From: Streptomyces sp. NBC_00459
GTDB taxonomy: Bacteria > Actinomycetota > Actinomycetes > Streptomycetales > Streptomycetaceae
Length of the DNA: 64,000 bases
Direction: 5' to 3'
Assembly (NCBI RefSeq): GCF_036013955.1
Contig: NZ_CP107903.1
Coordinates: 4,340,001 to 4,404,000 of the forward strand
Shown: positions 1-7,626 of the stretch, in pieces
How the letters are laid out: the number at the start of each line of letters is the position of its first letter
Numbering within the stretch: the first letter of the stretch is position 1
Program-made: the position numbers and the translations under genes
Notes under the pieces: model-generated
The model's database searches: none
What the model was told of the DNA's origin: nothing
What the model saw: the letters and a program-made list of their open reading frames with translations, nothing else

Positions 1-40
1 CGGTGTTCGCGTCACGGGTCACGGCGTCGTCGGTTGCCAC
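1..40 (-). CDS. 5' end of a divergent gene (partial, unknown product)
   Basis: A GTG codon at 40 reading leftwards is preceded by an AAGGAG ribosome-binding site at 48-53 with 7 bases between. Only about 13 codons (V-A-T-D-D-A-V-T-R-D-A-N-T) lie inside the window, so the product cannot be named. It is divergent from the HxlR gene at 132. HxlR regulators often control a divergent oxidoreductase, so this could be the target, but that is inference. Confidence 0.4.
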   Translation of the reverse strand, partial: MATDDAVTRDANT

Positions 41-84
41 GGGTTACTCCTTGACGATCAGGGGTTGGTCCCCTCACTCTGACC

Positions 85-112
85 GAGTTACTTTCTAGAG
101 GGAAGTACATAC
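85..112. promoter_or_regulatory. Candidate HxlR operator in the divergent promoter region
   Basis: Between the two divergent starts lies an imperfect dyad with half-sites GTTACTT and GAAGTAC around a TCTAGAGG centre (about 87-108). HxlR proteins bind such short AT-richer dyads between divergent genes. This is the only AT-rich patch in the interval. Binding is inferred. Confidence 0.35.
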
Positions 113-131
113 CTTCAGGTGAGGTGAGCAC

Positions 132-506
132 GTGCAGGAAAGCACGCGAGGCAACGTCCGTAATCCCGCCTGCCCCGGCAGGCAGCTGTTCGACCTGGTC
201 ACCGCCCGGTGGGCCGCCCTGGTCCTGGTCGACCTCATGAACGGCCCGCAACGCTGGTCCGAGCTGCGCCGTCGGGCCGGCGGCGTCAGCGACAAAATGC
301 TCGCGCAGACCCTGCGCGACCTCGAAACCGGCGGACTGATCACCCGCACCGTTCACACCGGCCGCCCACCGTCGGTGCAGTACGCCCTGACCGACCTCGC
401 CCGCGACGCCACCCCCGCACTGCAACACCTGCAGAACTGGGCCGAAGAACACACCCACGACTACGACCACCACCGACGCACCCACACCACCCACCCGACA
501 CCCTGA
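132..506 (+). CDS. HxlR-family winged-helix transcriptional regulator
   Basis: The 124-residue protein has the compact HxlR architecture. An N-terminal Cys (PACPG, about residue 14) is followed by a winged helix with the family-like core RWAALVLVDLMNGPQRWSEL, then GGVSDKMLAQTLRDLETGGLI and the wing PPSVQYALTD. Members are dimeric DNA-binding proteins, several of which sense electrophiles or oxidants through a Cys at this position. The start is GTG with GAGGT six bases upstream. It is divergent from the partial gene at 1-40. The C-terminal tail (about 20 residues) is His/Thr-rich and probably disordered. Confidence 0.85.
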   Translation: MQESTRGNVRNPACPGRQLFDLVTARWAALVLVDLMNGPQRWSELRRRAGGVSDKMLAQTLRDLETGGLITRTVHTGRPPSVQYALTDLARDATPALQHLQNWAEEHTHDYDHHRRTHTTHPTP

Positions 507-665
507 ACAAGGCAGGTTCAACGCACACACGTCACCGCGCTTCGATCTGACGCGAGTGCGGGATCGGCGGTGGGAGTGGTGAGCGTCGAATCCGGCAGAG
601 ACCAGGTCGAGGACATGGTCGACGTCTTGCACCATGCGTCGGTTGTGCGGGGCTGTATCGCCCGG

Positions 666-3044
666 TCAGCGGATCCGGGGCAGGGCCTTGTCCGGGTGCG
701 CGGCGTGTACGTACTTCACGGCGATGGAGGGGTGGATGCCGAAGAGGCGGACGAGGTGGACCGGGTCGGCGGTCTCCCGGGCCTCATCCAGGATGCGGTC
801 GGCCCATACCTGCCGTGGCAGCAGCCCGATCTGGTCGAACGCGGCCCGCATCGCGCAGTAGCTGACCTGCGGGGAGGCGGGGTGCCGGTAGGTCTGGGAG
901 GTGATCAGCAGATGCGGGTTGGTGGCCTGGGGCCAGCGGCGGCGGCGCTCGCGCAGCCAGTCGGCCACCAGGCCGGTGCTCAGGTCGTCGAGGTAGGCGC
1001 AGTGGGTGTGTTCGCCCCGCCGCACTGTCAGGATCCGGCGGGCAAGGTCAGGGTCTGACAGGCCGAGCCGGGCGACTTCCACGGCGCGCACGGCATGGAT
1101 GGCAACCAGGCCGACGATGAGCCGCGCGGCGGGACCGTCGAGCTGGTCCAGGACGCCGGCCAGGCGGTCGCTGGACAGCGGCCGTGGCAGGTGTACCCCT
1201 ACACGCCGGTGCAGCCCGGCCGTGGGGTCGCGGAAGATCACCCGCTCCTGTTTCAGGGCCCGGAAGATGCTGCGCAGCACGCCGAGCAGACCCCGTGCCA
1301 CGTTGCCCTGGTAGCGGGCGAGTTCGCTCTCGATGTGACCGGCGGTGACCTGCCGCAGGTCCAGCCCTGCTGCCGTCCACGAGGTCAGGGCGGGCCAGGC
1401 CATGCGCAGGTATCGGCGAATGAGCCTCCAGTCTGCCGGGGGATGCCGGTAGCGGCCCTGGCCGCGCAGGACCCGCACCCAGGCGTTCAGCTGGTCGGCC
1501 ATCGGCGCGGGAAGCCGAGCGATCCGCGTGTGCAGGGCCTTCTCGTCGTGCCGATCGCGCCGCTCCTGGCTCATGTCCGTCAGGCGTGGCTGCACCTGGC
1601 GCTGAACGTCGGCGAGCAGCTGCCGTGGGGTCTCGAAGAGTTCGTCGGCCTCCAGCAGGGCGTGCGCGCGCAGGAAGGAGATCACACGGCAGGTGGCGGC
1701 GGTGCCGGCCGCGACGGTCCCCGCCAGGGAGCGGACGTCGCGCTCGGGGATCGGCTCGTGCGCCCCCAGCCGGGCCAGCAGCGTATGCAGGACCAGGGCC
1801 GCACCACCGGGCACGTTGCGTTTGTCGGCGAGCCAGGCCCGCGGATAGCCAGCGGTGAAGGTATCGAACAGCTCCTGTGCAGGAGCCGGCAGCGGGGGCA
1901 GCGAGAGGACGGGGGCGTGCGGCTCGCGGTGCCAGGTCCGCGGCATCGAGAACAGCGACAGCTGCCCCGCGACGACCGGCACCGGCACTGTCCGGCCGGT
2001 CGGGGCGCTCACTTTGCGGGCCCGGGCGCGTGCACGCGAGAGCGGGCCGGAACGAGGGTGCACCACGAAGCCCAGCTCCCCGGCCCGCCGCTTGAGCTGG
2101 TGCGCGAGCGGCCCGGCGAAAGCGAGCTGCGTGAAAGACACCGCCACCGTCTGCGGGCCGACCTCGTGCACATACGCCAGGCAGCCGCGGCACAAGTCCT
2201 TCCGCGCGTGCAGCGGCAGCCCGTCCCGCCGACACCGCGGGCACCGGTCCACCCGGTAGCGATCCCGGTTCTTGCGCCATTCGTCACAGCCGCGGCACAG
2301 GGCCGTCGTCACACCCCAGCACCCACAGTCCGCGCAGGACCGCACAGGCCAGGACACACGCGGCGGGCTGGTGCGCGGCCTCAACAACCCTGCCTGGGCG
2401 AGCAGTTCACCGGCGGCAGCCTTCAGCGGCAACCGCACCTGATCGAGCATCTCCTCTGAGACCAGGACCTCCCCCTCGGCATCCCGGATCGCCAGCGCAC
2501 ACCGGATCAGCCGCAACACCATCTGCGGCCACGTCCCCGACAGCCCCGCGCTCGCCGCCCGCTGCCCAGCGAGCTTCTGCAGGACCTCCTCCTCCGGCCA
2601 CGTGCGACCGCCGATCCGCCGGGCATCGCCGCGCTCGAAGCGCCGCCGGACCGGAAACAACGGCAGCTGCCCGCACAGCACGGCGGGGCAGATCCTCGGG
2701 TCGTCGACCAGACCTCGCGCCTCCCGCGGCCCCAGAAAGGGAGCGGCCGAGCCCCGCGGACGCGGCAGGTTCCGTGCACCCTGCTGCCCCAGACCCAGCA
2801 CGAAGACGTGCAACTGAGTGGGCCCGGGGAAGACGGCGTCGACGCCGGCTCGGATCTCCTCACGCACCGCGATCACGCACGGCCGGCACAGCCCGTCACC
2901 ATCCACCGCACCGACCCGGCAGCACCGCGGACACCGCGCCGTCTCGCGGTTCTCCAGCCAGCCACGACAGCTCCAGCACAGCCCGTTCACCAGACGGGGC
3001 ACGCCCCAGTCCAGGCACAACCCGCACTGCCGCACCAACACCAC
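666..3044 (-). CDS. Long zinc-finger protein with a C-terminal tyrosine-recombinase-like domain (third gene of a recombinase trio)
   Basis: About 792 residues from a GTG at 3044; the reading frame is open further upstream, but that part overlaps the XRE gene in another frame. The N-terminal half holds two copies of one Cys module: C-x2-C...LC-x2-C-x-W-x2-NR...RCPRC-x-R...LCR-x-C, about residues 5-60, repeated 250-300 residues later. The last 250 residues resemble a tyrosine recombinase: an Arg in HAVRAVEVARLG, an H-x2-R motif in DPVHLVRLFGI, and a late Tyr in AVKYVHAAHP, with the central Lys not obvious. It starts inside the preceding XRE gene, so translation is probably coupled. A role as DNA-binding partner of the recombinase encoded first in this operon is inferred. 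The exact start is uncertain because no strong ribosome-binding site is visible. Confidence 0.6.
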   Translation of the reverse strand: MVLVRQCGLCLDWGVPRLVNGLCWSCRGWLENRETARCPRCCRVGAVDGDGLCRPCVIAVREEIRAGVDAVFPGPTQLHVFVLGLGQQGARNLPRPRGSAAPFLGPREARGLVDDPRICPAVLCGQLPLFPVRRRFERGDARRIGGRTWPEEEVLQKLAGQRAASAGLSGTWPQMVLRLIRCALAIRDAEGEVLVSEEMLDQVRLPLKAAAGELLAQAGLLRPRTSPPRVSWPVRSCADCGCWGVTTALCRGCDEWRKNRDRYRVDRCPRCRRDGLPLHARKDLCRGCLAYVHEVGPQTVAVSFTQLAFAGPLAHQLKRRAGELGFVVHPRSGPLSRARARARKVSAPTGRTVPVPVVAGQLSLFSMPRTWHREPHAPVLSLPPLPAPAQELFDTFTAGYPRAWLADKRNVPGGAALVLHTLLARLGAHEPIPERDVRSLAGTVAAGTAATCRVISFLRAHALLEADELFETPRQLLADVQRQVQPRLTDMSQERRDRHDEKALHTRIARLPAPMADQLNAWVRVLRGQGRYRHPPADWRLIRRYLRMAWPALTSWTAAGLDLRQVTAGHIESELARYQGNVARGLLGVLRSIFRALKQERVIFRDPTAGLHRRVGVHLPRPLSSDRLAGVLDQLDGPAARLIVGLVAIHAVRAVEVARLGLSDPDLARRILTVRRGEHTHCAYLDDLSTGLVADWLRERRRRWPQATNPHLLITSQTYRHPASPQVSYCAMRAAFDQIGLLPRQVWADRILDEARETADPVHLVRLFGIHPSIAVKYVHAAHPDKALPRIR

Positions 3045-3055
3045 AGCGCCTGCCG

Positions 3056-3382
3056 TCAGTTCGGCGGCCGGAGCCGGCGCGGGCCGTCCCGGCGAGGCAC
3101 CGGCCGTACCGGCCCCGCCTCGCCGCCGACCGCCCGCTCCCGCTCCTCCTGGTCCGCCGCGGCGGCCACCGGCTCGGCCTCCAGCAGGTCGGCCACCGTG
3201 CACTGAAGCGCCGCGCAGATCTTGTCCAGGTCCTCCAGCCGCACCGTCACCGGAGTGCCGCCCCACAGGGCGGCGACCTTGCTCAGCGACGGCGTGAACC
3301 CCACCTTCGCGAACGCCGCCTGCAGGTCGACCGGCCGCCAGATGTCACGCTTGGCAGCCGCCCAGCGCAGATTCCACTTCAC
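3056..3382 (-). CDS. Small XRE/Cro-type HTH regulator (middle gene of the recombinase trio)
   Basis: 108 residues from a GTG at 3382 with GGGGAG about seven bases upstream. The N-terminal part reads KWNLRWAAAKRDIW...LQAAFAKVGFTPSLSKVAALW...RLEDLDKICAALQCTVADLLE, a Cro/C1-type five-helix fold of the YozG-like kind that ends in CxxxDLLE. The last ~35 residues are Arg/Pro-rich. Its start codon overlaps the stop of the upstream tyrosine recombinase (GTGA at 3379-3382), and its own end overlaps the next gene, so the three are one translationally coupled unit. It may repress the cassette promoter at 4550-4620. Confidence 0.7.
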   Translation of the reverse strand: MKWNLRWAAAKRDIWRPVDLQAAFAKVGFTPSLSKVAALWGGTPVTVRLEDLDKICAALQCTVADLLEAEPVAAAADQEERERAVGGEAGPVRPVPRRDGPRRLRPPN

Positions 3383-4530
3383 CGCAAACTCCCCCTGTCC
3401 GCGACCAGCCGCTGCCCGGCCCGCGCCGCCGACTGCCGCCAGCGTTCCGCCTGCTCCGGATCGGCCTGGGCCGTCGCGAGATAATTGACCGTCGTAGTCG
3501 TCCAGATATGACCGAGCATCCGCTGCACTTCCCACAACGTCATCCCGCGCTCGTAGTTGTGGGTGGCGCACGCGTGGCGCAGCAGATGCGGAAACAGCTC
3601 AGGCACCGGCCCCGGCAGATACAGGCGCGACGCCGCCTTCAGCGCCCGCCGGAACGTAGCCGGGACGATGGCCGGCGCGACCGGCATGTTCAGCGCCGCC
3701 ACCGGCCCCGGCAGCCGCTCGGAGGGAAACAACGGCGCCGCCGGACGCTCCGGGTCATCCCGGAACAGGCCACGCACCTCCTCCACGTACCACCACAACA
3801 GCTCGCGGCCCTCCTCGAACAGGAACGCCTCCCGCGGCCGCGGACCGGACCCGCGCGCCCCCTTGCCCTGGACCACGAACCGGCCCCACCGGCCCGACTC
3901 CCAGTGCACGTCCCCCAGCGCCACACCGCACAGCTCCGCCGCCCGGACCCCGGACAGATAGGCGATCTTCGCCATCACGTAGTCCCGGCACGCCACAGCC
4001 TCCTTGCGCGACTGCGGCAAAGCAGCCCGCCACGCGGTGAAGAACTCCCGCATCGCCCGCTGCGACGGCGGCACCCGCAGCCCGAAATCGCCACGATGAC
4101 GGGGCCGGTTGAACGAGTCGACCGGCGACTCCACGACCGCGTCGAACAGTCGGTGGATCTCCCCGGCGTACCGCTGCTCCAGGAACGCGAAGTACGCGTC
4201 AATCTTGTTGATCTTCGCAAGAACCGTCGGTCGGGCCCGCTTGCCAGGGCCCGCGAAGTATCGGTCCAACGCAGCCGGCGTGAGCTGCCACGGCACGACG
4301 TCGTAGTGCTCACACAGCTCGATCACCGGCTTGACCAGCTGGTCGATCGACGCCGGCATCAGCCCTGCCGCGTCCCGCGCCCATTGGTACTCCGCGAGCG
4401 TGTCGAAGAAGTACGACCGCTCATCCCGCTGACCCGAGCGGCTCGACCGATAGGTGTGGAGAGAGAAGACCTCCGCCAGACCGACCGCATCGCGCCCAGG
4501 AGCCAGGGAACGGGTTTCGGATTCCCCCAT
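3379..4530 (-). CDS. Tyrosine-type site-specific recombinase/integrase (first gene of a recombinase trio)
   Basis: 383 residues from the ATG at 4530 (the frame is open to an ATG at 4554, which lies inside a palindrome). An N-terminal core-binding SAM-like domain covers about residues 30-130. The catalytic domain shows the full tyrosine-recombinase set: Arg in SGVRAAELCGV, Lys in VVQGKGARG, HLLRHACATHNY (H-x2-R), LGHIWTTTTV (second His) and Tyr in VNYLATAQ. These residues nick DNA through a 3'-phosphotyrosine intermediate. It overlaps the XRE gene by four bases. Because all catalytic residues are present it is probably active. It sits beside a truncated gene, consistent with a mobile cassette. 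Confidence 0.85.
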   Translation of the reverse strand: MGESETRSLAPGRDAVGLAEVFSLHTYRSSRSGQRDERSYFFDTLAEYQWARDAAGLMPASIDQLVKPVIELCEHYDVVPWQLTPAALDRYFAGPGKRARPTVLAKINKIDAYFAFLEQRYAGEIHRLFDAVVESPVDSFNRPRHRGDFGLRVPPSQRAMREFFTAWRAALPQSRKEAVACRDYVMAKIAYLSGVRAAELCGVALGDVHWESGRWGRFVVQGKGARGSGPRPREAFLFEEGRELLWWYVEEVRGLFRDDPERPAAPLFPSERLPGPVAALNMPVAPAIVPATFRRALKAASRLYLPGPVPELFPHLLRHACATHNYERGMTLWEVQRMLGHIWTTTTVNYLATAQADPEQAERWRQSAARAGQRLVADRGSLR

Positions 4531-5341
4531 GAACCCGCAGATTACGAGCATCACTCGCAGAATCTGCGAGTGATTGCGGGAATCTCACACCCTTGAGGGA
4601 CACCTCGAACACCGGTGTCCTACCTGCTGACTTCAGCCGATCGCACCCCTGGGGTCCGCCCAGGAACCCGTGCGTACTCCAGTTACGTAGTCCCGCAGCG
4701 TGTGCGCGTGCGGCGAAGAAGGTCTCGGTGCGTACATAGGCAACGGATGCGGACAGAAGCGGATCGCCCGCCTCGGCCCCGGCCCACCGCATGAGGTCGA
4801 TCAGACGTGCCGACAGGTCGCGGGCACCGAACTTGTAGGCGACGGCATCCGCAGACCGATAGGCCCTGACCAGGAGTCCAGCCAGTTCGGCTCGCTCAAC
4901 GGCGGAAGCCGTGTGATACCCGCGGGCAAGCTCGCCGAGGAGTTCAGGTAGCTCGCGGGCGATGCGGGTGTACTGCGCCGCCAGTCTCCAGCGGGCGGCT
5001 TCCGCGACAGTTGCACGCAACTCAGGGACAGGACGGACCGGGCCGTCGTCGGGAAGGTCGTACGTCGCGATCGCCGCAGACAGCGACGGCAGCGCGTCGT
5101 GGACGCGAGTGCGAGCCGTGTCTCGGTCGGCGAGGAGGAGAGTGGGATCGATACCGAGAGCGTCTGCGATGGCTTCGAGGGTGGTGCCGCTGACACCGCG
5201 CTCACCACGCTCGATCTTGCGGACGGTGCCGAGTGCCACGCAGGCGGCAGCCGCGAGTTCCTGCTGCGACATCTTCGGACGGACAACACTGCGGTAGTAG
5301 GCGATCCGCCTTCCTACCCCGCCGCCGGTGGGTGCAGCCAT
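4421..5341 (-). pseudogene. XRE-family regulator, 3' end lost at the recombinase cassette boundary
   Basis: The ATG at 5341 has GGAG five bases upstream. Residues 8-75 form a classical XRE HTH (RIAYYRSVVRPKMSQQELAAAACVALGTVRKIERGERGVS...LGIDPTLLL). An alpha-helical Streptomyces-type ligand/TPR region follows to about residue 217 (YVRTETFFAARAHAAGLR). After about 4692 the frame stays open, but it turns into low-plausibility sequence running through the cassette promoter and into the start of the recombinase gene. Relatives are usually near 400 residues. I read this as a regulator whose 3' part was replaced when the trio cassette arrived. Confidence 0.6.
4550..4574. promoter_or_regulatory. Perfect 25-bp palindrome upstream of the recombinase trio
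   Basis: ATCACTCGCAGA at 4550-4561 and its exact reverse complement TCTGCGAGTGAT at 4563-4574 flank one central base. A further pair, CCCGCA (4534-4539) and TGCGGG (4575-4580), lies outside it. A second palindrome ACACCGGTGT sits at 4609-4618 inside GGACACC...GGTGTCC (4598-4620). The position just ahead of the first recombinase gene fits an operator for the small XRE protein or a recombinase core-binding site. Which of the two cannot be settled from sequence. Confidence 0.6.
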
Positions 5342-5377
5342 GGTTGCTCCAGTTCAAGGCTGGTGGGGCCGCTCGCT

Positions 5378-6019
5378 TCAGCCGCCGACGATCTCGGTGA
5401 GCTGAGTGAGGTTGTCGATCCGCCAGTCCGCCGTCGCGACGACATCCGGGTCGTTCGCCCACAGATGTCCCCACGGGCCGCGACGAATGTGAGCGACACG
5501 CAGCCCTGCCGCCTTCGCCGGGAAGACGTCGTTGGCGGGATGGTCACCCACGTACACGGTCTCGCTCGGGGCCGCCTGGGCCACGTCCAGAACACGCTCG
5601 AAGAATGCCGGCTGCGGCTTCGCGACACCCCACTCCCCCGACGTCACGATCAGGTCCGCCGGGAGATCCAGGCCGCGCAGCAACTCACCTGCACGAGCCG
5701 TCTGGTTGCCCGCGATGATGACGCGTGCACCGAGCCGTCGCAGCTCGGACAGAGCAGACCGTACGTCACCGTAGAGATCGCTCTCATCGAGCTGCTCACC
5801 ACGGCCGGCAGCCTCGCGGGCCCGATATTCGGCGCCGATGTCGATGTCCGGCCGAACCAGACGAAGGGCGTCGGCGTTGTCGCGGCCCTGGGCCACGACA
5901 GCACCGACGACCGCGGAGAGGGTGTGACGGGGGACGGCCAGCCAATCAGCCCAGGAAGCCCAATAGCGGTCGTCCCGGGTGATCGTCTCTCCGACGTCCA
6001 ACACAACGGTCTCAGCCAC
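5378..6019 (-). CDS. HAD-superfamily hydrolase
   Basis: 213 residues from a GTG at 6019. The four HAD motifs are visible. Motif I is LDVGETI near residue 7: the nucleophile Asp is present, but the usual second Asp is replaced by Gly. Motif II is IIAGNQT, motif III the Lys of GVAKPQPAFF, and motif IV YVGDHPANDV. The helical cap (about residues 18-85) suggests a small-molecule phosphatase or haloacid-dehalogenase-type C1-capped enzyme. Because the motif I acid/base position is altered, phosphatase chemistry cannot be assumed. Neighbours are remnants, so no pathway is implied. Confidence 0.75.
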   Translation of the reverse strand: MAETVVLDVGETITRDDRYWASWADWLAVPRHTLSAVVGAVVAQGRDNADALRLVRPDIDIGAEYRAREAAGRGEQLDESDLYGDVRSALSELRRLGARVIIAGNQTARAGELLRGLDLPADLIVTSGEWGVAKPQPAFFERVLDVAQAAPSETVYVGDHPANDVFPAKAAGLRVAHIRRGPWGHLWANDPDVVATADWRIDNLTQLTEIVGG

Positions 6020-6040
6020 CCTGCGAGCCTAAAGCACAAG

Positions 6041-6160
6041 GCCGCAGGCACCGTCGCCGTACGTGACTTCAAGGACCTCGACGGTCCCGCTCTGCTGATG
6101 CCGTCCACTTCGTTCGAGGCTCTCGTCACCGGTGTGCGTGAGAGCCTCTTCGAGTCCTGA
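6041..6160 (+). pseudogene. C-terminal fragment of a DUF397 protein
   Basis: The plus frame reads AGTVAVRDFKDLDGPALLMP, then STSFEALVTGVRESLFES and a stop at 6158-6160. This is the second half of a DUF397 protein (compare IRDSKNPTGPELYITAPAWTAFI in the intact copy at 40745-40936). The N-terminal Trp/Ser-Tyr-Ser half is missing, and the reading frame further left belongs to the antisense strand of the HAD gene. The fragment ends six bases before the IS5-type left end at 6166. Confidence 0.6.
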
Positions 6161-6165
6161 CGCAC

Positions 6166-6186
6166 CTAGGACCTGTCCAGTCGATC
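6166..6186 (+). repeat. Left terminal inverted repeat of the IS5-type element
   Basis: It pairs with 10222-10242 at 20 of 21 positions. The first four bases, CTAG, are the probable target duplication. Confidence 0.7.
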
Positions 6187-6258
6187 TTTGAGGCGATGGC
6201 GTCTGACACCCGCGTATTTCGTCGTCGAAGGTCTCGTCGAGTGAGGTAGAAGGACGGC

Positions 6259-6732
6259 ATGGATACCGCCGTACTTGAACAGATGCTGGATGAGACCTTC
6301 GATCACGCTGTCGTGCACCACGGATACACCAACTACATGCGCGACTACGAGGTCATCGTCTACGCGACGGCTGATCCCCATACCGGTATCACGCCATCCC
6401 ACCTGCGGTATCTCTTCCGGTACTGCGTCGAGGCCCGATGCGAGACGTCGGTGCCGGCGGAGACCTGGCGGATCTCTATGGACGACCGGCTCATCGACCA
6501 CGAAACCGGTATCGACCTCGACGGATACGTCTGGGGCGTGAAGTGGCACGGTCTGTACCCGGGAGCCAAACTTCTCCCTGAGTCGGAGGAGACCCGCCGC
6601 TGGTCGAAGGCCCTCGGGATCGACTTCCATGAGGTACGCATGGAGACCAACGCACACAACCTGACCTTGCTCTTCTCGGACCTTCAGGTGAGCGAGGTCC
6701 CGGTCGGATACACACCCTTCGTCACGGAGTAG
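6259..6732 (+). CDS. YxiG-like domain protein
   Basis: 157 residues from an ATG with AAGGA six bases upstream. The sequence is rich in aromatic and acidic residues (HGYTNYMRDYEVIVYATADP, LRYLFRYCVEARCETSVP, DLDGYVWGVKWHGLYPGAKL, VGYTPFVTE) and matches my memory of the YxiG-like family common in Streptomyces, whose biochemical role is unknown. It has no signal peptide or membrane segment. It lies between the left IS5-type end and the transposase, so it appears to be a passenger. Its codon use looks like ordinary Streptomyces genes. Confidence 0.75.
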   Translation: MDTAVLEQMLDETFDHAVVHHGYTNYMRDYEVIVYATADPHTGITPSHLRYLFRYCVEARCETSVPAETWRISMDDRLIDHETGIDLDGYVWGVKWHGLYPGAKLLPESEETRRWSKALGIDFHEVRMETNAHNLTLLFSDLQVSEVPVGYTPFVTE

Positions 6733-7584
6733 GAAGCAAGGTTCGTGTGATCTTGCGACCGGCGCGTGGTCTGGTCGTTCTTCCTGTCATGGGGCGGGGC
6801 GATCTGAGCGATGCCGAGTGGGCACGGCTGCGGCCGTTCCTGCCGGTCAGCAACAGGCGTTGTGGCCGGTGGCGGGATCACCGGCAGGTGATCGACGGGA
6901 TTCCGCACCGGGTACGGACCGGCGTGCAGTGGCGTGACCTGCCCGAACGGTTCGGGCCATGGAAGACGTCTACGAACGCCACCGGCTGTGGTCAGCCGAC
7001 GGGACATGGGAGCGTCTGCTCCAGCAGGTCCAGGCCCAGGCCGACGCGGCCGGGAGATCGACTGGGACGTCTCGGTCGACTCCACCATCGTGCGGGCGCA
7101 TCAGCATGCGGCGGGCGCCCGCACCGACCCGCCGCCGCCCCTCGCGTCAAAGGGGGCCGAAGGGCCAGAACGTCAGGACGAAACGCCGTGGCAGAGCCTG
7201 CACGCCCGCCTGGTGGAGGTGGTGCGGGAGGTGAGGGCATGGGCCGCTCGCGCGGCGGGTTCACCACCAAGCTCCACCTGAGTGCGGACGGCCGCTGCCG
7301 CCCGCTGTCCCTGGTCGTCACACCAGGTCAGCGGGCGGACTGCACGCAGCTCAAGCCGGTTCTGGAGAAGATCCGCGTCCCGAAGCTCGGGCCGGGCAGG
7401 CCGCGCAAGAAGCCGGACAGCGTCGCGGCCGACAAGGCCTACAGCAACGGGCCCTGCCGCGGCGATCTGCGGCAACGGGGCATCCGGCACACGATTCCCG
7501 AGAAGACCGACAGTCAGGCCGCCCGCATACGCAAAGGGTCGAGCGGCGGACGGCCACCGGGTTTCGACGAGGACCGGTACAAGA

Positions 7585-7626
7585 AGCGCAACACCGTCGA
7601 GATGAGCAAGCCGCAGTGCTGTCATA
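7585..7626. other. attL-like junction of the serine-recombinase element
   Basis: Transposase sequence (ending in ACACCGTC) runs into the shared GAG at 7599-7601, then the attP arm at 7604-7626. The recombinase stop codon (7622-7624) lies within the arm. Confidence 0.65.

Noticed and set aside
12..635. 207-codon minus-strand ORF
   Set aside because: It is antisense to the HxlR gene. The protein is Gly/Val-rich with no domain, and the frame is explained by third-position GC bias.
1095..2459. 454-codon plus-strand ORF
   Set aside because: It is the mirror of the long zinc-finger recombinase gene, whose Cys modules and recombinase motifs are on the other strand.
3508..4596. 362-codon plus-strand ORF
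   Set aside because: It is antisense to the tyrosine recombinase, which has all catalytic residues. The ORF is Arg/His/Pro-rich.
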